This document shows positions 29,840 to 38,565 of a stretch of DNA of 64,000 nt, piece by piece (position 1 is the first letter of the stretch; each line of letters begins with the position of its first letter). A model generated the notes under the pieces. The model saw nothing but the letters and a program-made list of their open reading frames with translations. It was not told the origin of the DNA and searched no databases. The translations under genes were made by a program, and so were the position numbers. This stretch comes from Colwellia sp. (GTDB lineage: Bacteria; Pseudomonadota; Gammaproteobacteria; Enterobacterales; Alteromonadaceae). Location of the stretch: assembly GCA_013215655.1 (NCBI GenBank), contig JABSOX010000002.1, positions 1-64,000 of the forward strand. The letters are read 5' to 3'.

Positions 29840-30165
29840 TTATGTTTTTACTTGTATAGCTGTTAAAGCTATTGTGTAAACAATATCGTCGACAAGTGCT
29901 CCTCTAGATAAATCATTAACGGGTTTACGCATGCCTTGTAACATTGGACCAATACTCACTAAACCTGCAGAGCGTTGTACGGCTTTATAGGTTGTATTAC
30001 CGGTATTTAAATCAGGAAATATGGGTAATACATTCACTTGTCTATAGTGCTATTTTTTACGGTGTTTTCCATAATAGCGGCGTCATATTGTAAAGGACCA
30101 TTAATAGTTAATAATTTAACGGAAGAACTGCCACAGTTAATAACTAAAATAAGGTTTTTTTTCAT
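29840..30165 (-). pseudogene. Collapsed ackA-pta remnant (acetate kinase start fused to phosphotransacetylase end)
   Basis: From ATG 30165 the frame reads MKKNLILVINCGSSSVKL, the conserved start of acetate kinase including the NCGSSS phosphate-loop motif. Without a frame break it passes into INGPLQYDAAIMENTVKN, which belongs near the C terminus of phosphate acetyltransferase, then stops at a TGA. In a second frame (from 30037, GTG) the Pta C terminus continues: [40 protein letters not shown] and onward to [10 protein letters not shown] with the natural stop. About 380 residues of AckA and 620 of Pta are missing, and a second, small deletion of about 10 residues shifts the frame. The divergent neighbour is yfbV, exactly the intact-genome context of ackA-pta. 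Confidence 0.9.
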
Positions 30166-30333
30166 AGAAAATTAAATAGCGTAATACGAAAGGTTAATGT
30201 CTGAATTATAGACTAATATTTGTTAGCAAAGCTTGATATGGACTAACGTTTATAACTTTAGTTTTTATTTAATAGCCTGTAGTTGCTGAGTTTGTGCTAT
30301 CTTTTAATTAACAGTTGTTATAGTGTGTCGCTT

Positions 30334-30762
30334 ATGAATATGAGTGTAGTAGATATTATTAAGCTGGGTCGAAAGTATATGAACCTTTGGCCACAGCGAA
30401 TCGAATTAGCGAATTATTTTTCTGAATATCGCGTTGTTCAAGTTGGTCGTTTTGCCTGTCGATATCTTCCCGGTTTAGCCGTTTTTATTTTTATTATGCA
30501 GCTTTACCTCGGATCCATTGCGGTATTACCACAAGCGGTTGTTTATAGCCTCTTTATATTGAGTATTCCGGTACAAGCTTTAGTGACTTTAGGTGTAAAA
30601 GCCGATAAGTTTTTACCACCGGGATTAGCCTCGTGGTATAAAGAAGGGGTTGCTAAGGTTAATGAAGGTGGTGGAGAGATAAAATTATCTGTACTTAGAC
30701 CACGTTATCTTGACCTTGCTAAGTTACTTAACATCACTTATACAAGCATGGCTGCTAAATAA
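30334..30762 (+). CDS. yfbV: YfbV-like (UPF0208) inner membrane protein
   Basis: Two membrane helices (ACRYLPGLAVFIFIMQLYLG and VYSLFILSIPVQALVTLGV) followed by a short cytoplasmic tail with ASWYKEGVAKVNEGGG and YLDLAKLLN. The order and spacing match UPF0208/YfbV, which in enterobacteria lies beside ackA-pta, as its remnant does here. I start at ATG 30334 (142 residues, family length); an ATG at 30283 would add a spurious 17-residue segment. Confidence 0.85.
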   Translation: MNMSVVDIIKLGRKYMNLWPQRIELANYFSEYRVVQVGRFACRYLPGLAVFIFIMQLYLGSIAVLPQAVVYSLFILSIPVQALVTLGVKADKFLPPGLASWYKEGVAKVNEGGGEIKLSVLRPRYLDLAKLLNITYTSMAAK

Positions 30763-30770
30763 GCCTTTGC

Positions 30771-30794
30771 GGACTGAATAAACTTATTTAGTCC
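30771..30794. terminator. Hairpin between convergent yfbV and rlmA
   Basis: GGACTGAATAA (30771-30781) pairs with TTATTTAGTCC (30784-30794), ten Watson-Crick pairs and one G-U with closing pairs opened to make a loop. AT/T-rich sequence follows. Probable terminator. Confidence 0.45.
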
Positions 30795-30837
30795 ATTTAG
30801 TTTGTATTTACTTCTTTAATATTCTTTTTTTCTCGCC

Positions 30838-31671
30838 CTAGTTTTCATCGTCTTTTTGATACAAACGAATTAAAAAGTCTGCCTGGCAACTAAACTGCGT
30901 TTTTGCCTTAAGTTTGGTTAATAACTCAGGTGTTGTTTTAAAAGCAAACGGGGTCATTGCTAATAAGTTAGTTATGTCTTCACCGTTATTAAAATCCATT
31001 TGATAATGCAATCGTTGCTCTTTAACTAAAGTCATCTTTGTTATTGGTGTTTTTGCAGTATTGTGCTCTCTTGCTTCACGATAAATTAACGACTTTAATT
31101 CAAATAAATGATTCTCTGCAGGCGTAACAGTTAGTAAGTATCCATTGTTACTTAATACTCGACTAAGCTCATCTTCCAAAATTGGTGCATAAATAGAGTA
31201 GATCCAACTAAAAAATCTATCATTAAAAGGTAGGTTCGATAAAGTACCTACTGAAAAATTGCAAGTTTTGTAACGTTTAGCGGCAATTTTAACGGCATCT
31301 TTTGCGATATCGACGCCATAAATACTGTTTGTTAGGTTTTTATGTTGGTGAGTATAAAAACCTTCACCACAACCCGCATCTAATATCGTTGCTTTACTAT
31401 CACCAAATTCTTGGTAAAGGTTAGTGATTTCATCAATTAAGGGTTGATAATAACCTTTGTCTAAAAAAGCTCGGCGTGCATCTACCATGGTTTTATTATC
31501 ACCAGGAGATTTTGAATGTTTATGCTGTACCGGTAATAAATTTACGTAGCCTTCTTTAGCTTGATCAAAACAGTGGTTGTTATCACAGCGATACGTTTTC
31601 ACCTTTAATGCTAAAGATGAATTACATAATGGGCAACGGTAGTTTGGTGATGGCATAACTTCAGAGGTCAC
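30838..31671 (-). CDS. rlmA: 23S rRNA (guanine-N1)-methyltransferase RlmA
   Basis: N-terminal four-Cys zinc finger (YRCPLCNSSL, YRCDNNHCFD), then the RlmA-specific AKEGYVNLLPVQHKHSKSPG loop and a Rossmann methyltransferase domain with the SAM motif ATILDAGCGEGFYTH and SIYAPILEDELSRVL. 277 residues, as in E. coli RlmA (269), which methylates G745 of 23S rRNA. Twenty-six bases after xthA on the same strand. Confidence 0.92.
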   Translation of the reverse strand: MTSEVMPSPNYRCPLCNSSLALKVKTYRCDNNHCFDQAKEGYVNLLPVQHKHSKSPGDNKTMVDARRAFLDKGYYQPLIDEITNLYQEFGDSKATILDAGCGEGFYTHQHKNLTNSIYGVDIAKDAVKIAAKRYKTCNFSVGTLSNLPFNDRFFSWIYSIYAPILEDELSRVLSNNGYLLTVTPAENHLFELKSLIYREAREHNTAKTPITKMTLVKEQRLHYQMDFNNGEDITNLLAMTPFAFKTTPELLTKLKAKTQFSCQADFLIRLYQKDDEN

Positions 31672-31697
31672 TTATTAAATACTCAGTTTCAATCACT

Positions 31698-32504
31698 TTA
31701 TTTAAATGTAGACCAAATGGGGGCGTGATCTGATGGTTTTTCTATTGCTCTTAGCTCATAATCGATATCTGATTCAATACAGCTTTTAGCAAAGTCATGA
31801 GTTGCTAAAACCACGTCAATACGTAAACCACGATTATCAACAAAACCTTTTGAGCGATAATCAAACCATGAATATCTTTCTGTTTTATTTGGGTGCAGTT
31901 CTCTAAAGGTATCTTTAAAGCCCCAGTTCATTAAAGTTGCTAACCATTCACGCTCTTCGGGTTGGAAACTACACTTGCCTGTTTTTAACCAGCGTTTTTG
32001 ATTTGGTTCACCAATACCTATATCTAGATCAATTGGCGAGATATTGATATCTCCCATGACCACAACATTTTCATCAGGGTTATGGTTGTCATCAAGGTAG
32101 GTCATTAAATCTTTATAGAATTGGCGTTTATACGGATATTTAGTTTCGTGGGCGACATTATCGCCTTGTGGAAAGTAACCATTAAGTACAGTTAACTTTT
32201 CACCCTTATCATCAGTTGTTGTCACCATGATCATGCGTTTCTGTGCTTCTTCATCATCACTTGGAAAACCCATTTGTACATTGGTAGGCTCTTTTTTACA
32301 TAACATTGCAACGCCGTAATGGGCTTTTTGACCATGAAAATAAACGTGATATCCCATCGCTTCAACATCAGCTAATGGAAAAGCATCGTTGTGTACTTTT
32401 ATTTCTTGTAAACCAATAATATCAGGTTGATGTTTATCAATAATAGCTTGAAGTTGGTGCAAACGAGCACGAAGGCCGTTGATATTAAAAGAGATGATTT
32501 TCAT
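31698..32504 (-). CDS. xthA: Exodeoxyribonuclease III
   Basis: AP endonuclease / 3' exonuclease of base-excision repair. The metal and catalytic motifs of the family are in order: [41 protein letters not shown] and the terminal SDHAPIW. 268 residues, same as E. coli ExoIII. Divergent from tldD across a 256-base gap. Confidence 0.94.
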   Translation of the reverse strand: MKIISFNINGLRARLHQLQAIIDKHQPDIIGLQEIKVHNDAFPLADVEAMGYHVYFHGQKAHYGVAMLCKKEPTNVQMGFPSDDEEAQKRMIMVTTTDDKGEKLTVLNGYFPQGDNVAHETKYPYKRQFYKDLMTYLDDNHNPDENVVVMGDINISPIDLDIGIGEPNQKRWLKTGKCSFQPEEREWLATLMNWGFKDTFRELHPNKTERYSWFDYRSKGFVDNRGLRIDVVLATHDFAKSCIESDIDYELRAIEKPSDHAPIWSTFK

Positions 32505-32621
32505 TGATAAAGTCCACTTTAAAATTTGGTTGTTATGCTACCAGATGTGCTCATATAAGGTTATTAATAATTTGAGTTTTATAGATGTAACACATTGTTA
32601 CGTATTAGTAGAAAATCAATA

Positions 32622-32649
32622 TTGAGTCTTTTTTCGCCTTTGTTATAGT
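32622..32649 (+). promoter_or_regulatory. Candidate sigma-70 promoter upstream of tldD
   Basis: TTGAGT (32622-32627), 16-base spacer, TATAGT (32644-32649), matching the consensus at 4 and 5 of 6 positions. It would give an untranslated leader of about 105 bases before ATG 32761, which itself has a strong AGAAGGGA ribosome site. Confidence 0.35.
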
Positions 32650-32760
32650 CTATGGTTATAAAATATATTCAATAGCAATTTATTTGTCTAAATCAGGGTA
32701 ACTATTGAAGCAAGTGTTTCAAATAAAAGTAAATAATAATAACTAGAAGGGAATAATAAA

Positions 32761-34389
32761 ATGGAAAGACGTGATTTTATCAAATTCACTGGAGTTGGCA
32801 TGGGAGGGCTAATGTTGCCCCTTTCAGGAATGGCCGTTTCAGCTGAGCAGCTCTTAGACGCACCAATGGATGCCGCTTATAAAAAGAAACTTGCGGATAT
32901 TGCACTTAATGCTGCCAAAGCAAAAGGAGCCAGTTATGCCGATGTGCGTATTGGCCGTTATTTAAACCAATTTGTTACTACACAAGAAAAACGTGTTGAT
33001 AATATTGTTAATACAGAATCTGCCGGCGTTGGTGTTCGTGTTATCGCCAATGGTACATGGGGTTTTGCTTCTTCTTCAAATATGACTCCTGATAGCATCG
33101 CAAAAACGGCTGAAAAAGCAGTCGAGGTAGCGATGGCTAATTCTAAATTTCAAACGGTTCCAGTACAGTTAGCTCCGGTTAAAGGCGTGGGTGAAGTTAG
33201 CTGGAAAACACCGGTTAAGAAAAATGCGATGGCAGTGCCAATAAAAGATAAAGTCGATTTATTGTTATCGGTTAACGATGCGGCAATGTCCAATGGCGCA
33301 ACTTACATTACATCAATTTTATTTTTGGTTAACGAACAAAAGTACTTTGCTTCAACTGATGGCTCATACATTGATCAAGATGTTCACCGTTTATGGGCAC
33401 CATTTTTCGCGACAGCTGTTGGCAAATCAGGCTTTAAACAGCGTACTGGGTTAGGTAATCCTGTCGGCATGGGTTTTGAATATTTAGATGGTTTAGAAAA
33501 AGATAAAATTCGTATTTCTGGTGCAAATGTTGGTTATAAAAATTCATACGATATGATTGAAGATGCGACCGCTGCGGGTAAACAATTACAAGCTAAGTTA
33601 AAAGCTAAATCGGTTGAACCGGGTAAGTATGACTTAGTATTGGACCCTGCACATCTGATGTTAACCATTCACGAATCGGTAGGCCATCCATTAGAGCTTG
33701 ACCGCGTATTAGGTTATGAAGCTAACTATGCTGGTACAAGTTTTGCCACACTCGATAAATGGAAAAGTGGTAAGTTTAATTATGGTTCTAAAATTGTTAA
33801 TTTATTTGCCGATAAAACTCAACCTTATTCACTAGGTAATGTGGGATATGATGACGAAGGAGTGAAAACTAAAGAGTGGGATTTAGTTAAAGATGGTACT
33901 TTAGTTAATTATCAAGCGATTCGTGATCAGGTTCATATGATCGACCAAAAAGAGTCACATGGCTGTTGTTATTCACAAAGCTGGCGCGACGTGCAATTTC
34001 AACGTATGCCAAATGTTTCATTAAAACCCAATGATGAAGATATTTCAGCAGAAGATGTTATTAAAGATGTTGAAAATGGCATTTACATTGCAGGTCGAGG
34101 ATCATTCTCTATCGACCAGCAACGCTATAATTTCCAATTTGGTGGTCAGTTATTTTATGAGATCAAAAACGGAAAAATTACTGAGCAAATTGAAGATGTT
34201 GCGTATCAATCAAATACACAGCAATTTTGGAATAGTTGTACACAAATGGCAGGGAAGTCTGATTATCGTTTAGGGGGTTCTTTCTTTGATGGTAAAGGTC
34301 AACCAGCACAAGTAAGTGCGGTTTCACACGGTTGTCCAACCACACGTTTTAATAATATTAACGTGATTAATACTGCACGAAAAGTGTGA
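32761..34389 (+). CDS. TldD-like metalloprotease with Tat signal peptide
   Basis: TldD/PmbA-family metalloprotease subunit. The start carries a twin-arginine signal (ERRDFIKFTGVGMGGLMLPL, then an alanine-rich cleavage region), so the product should be exported folded to the periplasm, unlike cytoplasmic E. coli TldD. Residues 304-308 form the metal site HESVGH (H304, E305, H308) in TIHESVGHPLELDRVLGYE; the C-terminal half has DYRLGGSFFDGKGQPAQVSAV and HGCPTTR with the expected Cys. 542 residues, longer than TldD (481) mainly because of the signal. First gene of the block running to 44519. Confidence 0.9.
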   Translation: MERRDFIKFTGVGMGGLMLPLSGMAVSAEQLLDAPMDAAYKKKLADIALNAAKAKGASYADVRIGRYLNQFVTTQEKRVDNIVNTESAGVGVRVIANGTWGFASSSNMTPDSIAKTAEKAVEVAMANSKFQTVPVQLAPVKGVGEVSWKTPVKKNAMAVPIKDKVDLLLSVNDAAMSNGATYITSILFLVNEQKYFASTDGSYIDQDVHRLWAPFFATAVGKSGFKQRTGLGNPVGMGFEYLDGLEKDKIRISGANVGYKNSYDMIEDATAAGKQLQAKLKAKSVEPGKYDLVLDPAHLMLTIHESVGHPLELDRVLGYEANYAGTSFATLDKWKSGKFNYGSKIVNLFADKTQPYSLGNVGYDDEGVKTKEWDLVKDGTLVNYQAIRDQVHMIDQKESHGCCYSQSWRDVQFQRMPNVSLKPNDEDISAEDVIKDVENGIYIAGRGSFSIDQQRYNFQFGGQLFYEIKNGKITEQIEDVAYQSNTQQFWNSCTQMAGKSDYRLGGSFFDGKGQPAQVSAVSHGCPTTRFNNINVINTARKV

Positions 34390-34439
34390 TCTTAATTCAA
34401 ATCCTCATAGAAATAAAAATATAAAGGAAGAAATTAACC

Positions 34440-35807
34440 ATGACTATTTTAACAGAACAACATGCTAAAACCTTATTGAAAAAGGTATTATCATTCTCAA
34501 AAGCTGACGAATGTGAATGTAATTTAGATGGCCAAGTTGGCGGTAATATTCGAACCGCACGTAATACCGTATCTACTGCTGGCGAACAAAGCGATTTAAC
34601 ACTTGCGGTACAATCTACTTTTGGTAAACGCACCGGTGTCGCAACGATTAATGAATTTGATGATGAGTCATTAAAAAAAGTGGTTAGACGCTCAGAAGAA
34701 TTAGCAAAACTAGCACCAGAAAATCCAGAGAACATGCCGTTATTTGGTGTGCAAAAATATGTAAAGCCTAACAATTATTTTGATTCAACGTCTAATGTTA
34801 CACCCGATGACCGAGCACAAGCTGCTGAAGACAGTATTAAACCTTCAAAAGAAAATAAGTTGGTATCGTCTGGATTTTTACAAGATGCAACTACATTTGT
34901 TGCAATAATGAACAATAAAGGTTTGTTTGCTTATAACAAAGCAACAAATGTTAACTTTACCGTAACTATTCGCACTGAAGATGGTAAAGGTTCCGGTTGG
35001 GTAAGCAGAGATTACGGTGATGTGAAAAAGCTAAATACCCTTAAATCCTCACAAATAGCTATTCAAAAATCTATGGATTCAGCTGAAGCTAAAGAAATGG
35101 AACCGGGAAAATATACGGTTATTCTAGAGCCTGCCGCCAGCGTGCAACTACTCAGTAATATGTTTGGCAATATGGGGCAACGTCCTGCAGATGAAGGTCG
35201 TAGTTTCTTAAGTAAAAAACAAGAAGAAGGTAAAGAAGACGGACCAACGAATAAATTAGGTGAAAAGCTTTTTGATGAACGTGTTCATATTTATTCTGAC
35301 CCCTTAGAGCCTGAAGCGCCAACAGCACCTTTTGCTGGCGATGGTCATCAAGTAAGCAAAACAGATTGGATCAAAGACGGTAAAATAGTCAATATGCCAA
35401 ATTCAGCTTACTGGGCGAAGAAAACCGGAGTCGATTACAAACCAACAGCTTATACCGGCTCCGGATTATTTGCTGGCGCTGCGCAATTTGTGATGGCAGG
35501 TGGTGATGAAAGTCTTGAAGATATGATCAAAAATACTCGCCGTGGGGTGTTAGTAACACGTTTATGGTATATCCGATCGCTTGATCCACAAACCTTGCTT
35601 TATACGGGTTTAACACGAGATGGCACTTTTTATATTGAAAATGGAAAAATAAAGTATCCCATTAAAAATTTCCGTTTTAATGAAAGCCCCATCGTTATGC
35701 TAAACAATATTGAAGCGTTAGGTAAGCCGGTAAGAATCAATGGTTCTATGGTGCCACCAATGAAAATTCGCGACTTTACCTTTAGCAGCTTGTCTGACGC
35801 TGTATAA
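34440..35807 (+). CDS. TldE/PmbA-like protease partner subunit, no signal peptide
   Basis: Second TldD/PmbA-family subunit, the inactive partner in the known heterodimer. Family segments include ARNTVSTAGEQSDLTLAVQS, VEPGKYTVILEPAASVQLLS-like (MEPGKYTVILEPAASV), FAGDGHQVSKTDWIKDGKIV and GLFAGAAQFVMAGGDE; there is no HExxxH. It has no signal peptide or membrane helix although its partner gene has a Tat signal. Fifty bases after tldD with a good AAAGGAAGA ribosome site. It ends 14 bases before a strong terminator that separates it from DUF4159. Confidence 0.88.
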   Translation: MTILTEQHAKTLLKKVLSFSKADECECNLDGQVGGNIRTARNTVSTAGEQSDLTLAVQSTFGKRTGVATINEFDDESLKKVVRRSEELAKLAPENPENMPLFGVQKYVKPNNYFDSTSNVTPDDRAQAAEDSIKPSKENKLVSSGFLQDATTFVAIMNNKGLFAYNKATNVNFTVTIRTEDGKGSGWVSRDYGDVKKLNTLKSSQIAIQKSMDSAEAKEMEPGKYTVILEPAASVQLLSNMFGNMGQRPADEGRSFLSKKQEEGKEDGPTNKLGEKLFDERVHIYSDPLEPEAPTAPFAGDGHQVSKTDWIKDGKIVNMPNSAYWAKKTGVDYKPTAYTGSGLFAGAAQFVMAGGDESLEDMIKNTRRGVLVTRLWYIRSLDPQTLLYTGLTRDGTFYIENGKIKYPIKNFRFNESPIVMLNNIEALGKPVRINGSMVPPMKIRDFTFSSLSDAV

Positions 35808-35821
35808 GCTTAGTTAAGTCA

Positions 35822-35860
35822 AAAGAGAGTAATTAACGGCTTATTACTCTCTTTGTTTTT
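35822..35860 (+). terminator. Terminator between the tldDE pair and the DUF4159-MoxR genes
   Basis: Perfect 12-bp stem AAAGAGAGTAAT (35822-35833) / ATTACTCTCTTT (35843-35854), 9-base loop, then GTTTTT. It implies that tldDE and the downstream six genes are at least partly separate transcripts. Confidence 0.85.
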
Positions 35861-35880
35861 GACTACTTTGATTACTTAAT

Positions 35881-36585
35881 ATGATGAATAGACGTCGATT
35901 TTTAAAAGCTCTGTCACTTTTTTCTGGTGCCGGAGCTTTAGCTTATATACCGCGTGCATTTTCAGCTCCTGATTTTGATTTTTACTTCACTCGTTTAAGT
36001 TATGAGTCTGGGGATTGGGAAGTGGATGAGCGGATGCCTGCCAATGTGCTTAACTCCTTAATTGAATACACTAGTCTAAGAGTTGATATTAAAGAGCGTA
36101 TTGTGCCGTTATCTGATCCGGTAATGTTAACCGCCCCTTTTTGTTATTTAGCGGGACATCGTTTAGTGCAATTTACCCATGAAGAAAGACAAAACTTTAA
36201 ACGTTATGTCGAAAGTGGCGGTTTTGTTTTTGTTGATGATTGTAATCATGATATTGATGGCATGTTTGCACGTAGCTTTGAATTGCAAATGAGCGAGATA
36301 TTTGGCGAACAAGCACTACAAAAAATTCCTAATGACCATCAGTTATATTCTTCTTTTTTTTCTTTCGAAGGCCCACCTCGTACTTCCATAGAGCTAAACG
36401 GTTGGGGCGATGATTTGGTACATAACTATCTAAAAGCAATAGAAGTTAATGGCCGAATTGGTGTTTTGTATAGCAATAAAGACTTAGGGTGTGAATGGGA
36501 TTATGATTTTAGAAATAAACGTTGGCTTAAAATTGATAATACTCGTTTTGCGGTCAACATTGTTATGTACGCTATGACTGTTTAA
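35881..36585 (+). CDS. DUF4159 protein with Tat signal peptide
   Basis: Tat signal NRRRFLKALSLFSGAGALAYI with cleavage near AFSA. The mature ~205 residues match DUF4159: FYFTRLSYESGDWEVDERMP, LTAPFCYLAGHRLVQFTHEE, ESGGFVFVDDCNHDIDGMFA and a terminal FAVNIVMYAM. The fold is expected to be flavodoxin/GATase-like; no function is established. In other proteobacteria DUF4159 is found next to or fused with MoxR/BatA-type genes, as here. Second Tat-exported product of the block. Confidence 0.87.
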   Translation: MMNRRRFLKALSLFSGAGALAYIPRAFSAPDFDFYFTRLSYESGDWEVDERMPANVLNSLIEYTSLRVDIKERIVPLSDPVMLTAPFCYLAGHRLVQFTHEERQNFKRYVESGGFVFVDDCNHDIDGMFARSFELQMSEIFGEQALQKIPNDHQLYSSFFSFEGPPRTSIELNGWGDDLVHNYLKAIEVNGRIGVLYSNKDLGCEWDYDFRNKRWLKIDNTRFAVNIVMYAMTV

Positions 36586-36609
36586 CACTTTAATTAATTT
36601 GGTATAAAA

Positions 36610-37614
36610 ATGAAAGAACTAGAAATAACAGAGATTTTAGCAAAACTCTCTAACGTTGTTACCGAGGTTGGCAAAGTTATCGTTGGTCAACAAAATGTTA
36701 TTGAAGAATTACTTATAAGTATTTTAGCGGGCGGACACTGTTTACTTGAAGGTGTGCCAGGCCTTGCTAAAACCTTGATGGTCAGTTCTTTAGCTGAGAC
36801 TTTGGAATTAGATTTTAACCGAGTGCAATTTACACCTGATTTAATGCCAAGCGATATCATTGGTACTGAAATTCTAGAGACGGATCATGACAGTGGCGAT
36901 CGTTTTTTTAAATTTCAAAAAGGACCGGTGTTTACCAATATCTTATTAGCCGATGAAATTAACCGTACACCACCAAAAACTCAAGCGGCATTATTAGAAG
37001 CAATGCAAGAACGATGCGTTAGTTATGGTGGTGAAAGTTACGCCTTACCACAACCCTTTTTTGTTTTAGCGACACAAAACCCTGTTGAACAAGCCGGTAC
37101 TTATTCATTACCTGAAGCACAGCTTGATCGTTTTTTGATGTTTATTCGTGTTGGTTACCCAACAGCTGCAGATGAAATTGAAATACTTAAACGTACCACA
37201 GGTACAGAGTCGGTGAAACTTGAACGGGTATTAACCGGTGATGATTTAATTGCTTTACAAAAATTAGTACGCTCGGTAGATATTGCTGATGCTTTACTTG
37301 ATTATGTGAGTCGTTTGGTGAGAACTACTCGCCCAGATGACGAAAGTAAAAACCAAAACCAAACTATTAAAGATTATGTTCGTTGGGGGGCGGGGCCAAG
37401 AGCGGGACAAGCTTTAGTTTTATGTGCAAAAGCAAAAGCTCTGTTATCAAACCGTTATGCGGTGAGTTTAGATGATATTAAATTTGTTGCGCCGGCAGTA
37501 TTGCGTCACCGAATATTACTTAACTTTCAAGCAGAAGCTGAGAATATAAATACCGATCAGGTTGTCAGTACGTTATTGGCAAGTATTAATGAACCAAGCA
37601 GTCCACTGGTTTAG
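36610..37614 (+). CDS. MoxR-family AAA+ ATPase
   Basis: Cytoplasmic AAA+ chaperone-like ATPase. Walker A is in LEGVPGLAKTLM, Walker B in NILLADEINRTPPKTQAALL, and the MoxR signature follows (AMQERCVSYGG, ATQNPVEQAGTYSLPEAQLD). 334 residues, family length. MoxR proteins typically act with vWA-domain partners on maturation of enzyme complexes, and a DUF58/vWA gene starts 15 bases downstream. Confidence 0.95.
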   Translation: MKELEITEILAKLSNVVTEVGKVIVGQQNVIEELLISILAGGHCLLEGVPGLAKTLMVSSLAETLELDFNRVQFTPDLMPSDIIGTEILETDHDSGDRFFKFQKGPVFTNILLADEINRTPPKTQAALLEAMQERCVSYGGESYALPQPFFVLATQNPVEQAGTYSLPEAQLDRFLMFIRVGYPTAADEIEILKRTTGTESVKLERVLTGDDLIALQKLVRSVDIADALLDYVSRLVRTTRPDDESKNQNQTIKDYVRWGAGPRAGQALVLCAKAKALLSNRYAVSLDDIKFVAPAVLRHRILLNFQAEAENINTDQVVSTLLASINEPSSPLV

Positions 37615-37629
37615 GTAAGAACTATAAGT

Positions 37630-38565
37630 ATGCATCAGTTTATTGATCCTAAAACATTATCACGTGTAAAAGACTTACCTTTGGCGGCTAAGACTTTAGC
37701 GCAAGGTTTTTTACAAGGCATGCATAATAGTATGCAACGTGGTGTTGGTATTGAGTTTAGTCAATATCGAATATATGAACCTGGTGATGATTTATCAAAA
37801 ATAGATTGGAAGCTTTTTGCACGCTCTGATCGTTATTTTGTTCGTGAAGCTGAGCGAGAAAGTGACATTAATGTCTATCTGGTGCTTGATTCTAGTCGTT
37901 CAATGTTGCAAAAATCACTCTTTAGTCATAACAAGATAGCGAGTGAAAAAGGTAACAATGAAAAAGTTAACTGGGATAAACTTGAATATGGTCGCTATTT
38001 ACTGGCAACGGTCGCTTATTTGGCACAAAAGCAAGGTGATGCCGTTGGCTTATTGAGCCTTTCTTCCGATCATAGTAGCTATTTACCTGCTTTTTCTGGA
38101 GAGAGACATTGGCAAAAAATCCTTATACAACTTGCTCGTATGACCGCGAAAGATACTTTTCCTGATATTGATCAAGTACGTGCGCAACTCAGTACGATGC
38201 GAAATAATGGCGTGATATTTATTGTCAGTGACTTTCATCAACAAAATAATGAGATTATTGATTTAGTCTGTCAGTTATCTAACCCTAGAACTGATGTCGT
38301 TGCGATTCAATTAGAGTCACAAGATGAAATTGATTTCCCTTATAAAGGTGCAGTACGTTTTGAAGACTTGGAAACTAACGAGCAGATATTGGTATCAGCA
38401 AGCCAAGTAAGAGAGAACTACTTTAAAAATAAAGCACTCTATCAAGAGCAACTTCTTGGTCAATTAGCCAAACATAAAGTACAACATTTTGTTGCTAATA
38501 TTGATAAACCGCTTGATCAAACCTTGCATGATATTTTACGCGCTAGAAATAAGGTTGTACGTTGA
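37630..38565 (+). CDS. DUF58 / von Willebrand A-like protein, MoxR partner
   Basis: The DUF58 signature is intact (FSQYRIYEPGDDLSKIDWKL, YFVREAERESD), followed by a vWA fold starting at YLVLDSSRSM, whose DxSxS forms the MIDAS metal site. 311 residues, no membrane helix. Usual direct partner of MoxR ATPases. The stop (38563-38565) overlaps the next ATG by one base. Confidence 0.92.
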   Translation: MHQFIDPKTLSRVKDLPLAAKTLAQGFLQGMHNSMQRGVGIEFSQYRIYEPGDDLSKIDWKLFARSDRYFVREAERESDINVYLVLDSSRSMLQKSLFSHNKIASEKGNNEKVNWDKLEYGRYLLATVAYLAQKQGDAVGLLSLSSDHSSYLPAFSGERHWQKILIQLARMTAKDTFPDIDQVRAQLSTMRNNGVIFIVSDFHQQNNEIIDLVCQLSNPRTDVVAIQLESQDEIDFPYKGAVRFEDLETNEQILVSASQVRENYFKNKALYQEQLLGQLAKHKVQHFVANIDKPLDQTLHDILRARNKVVR

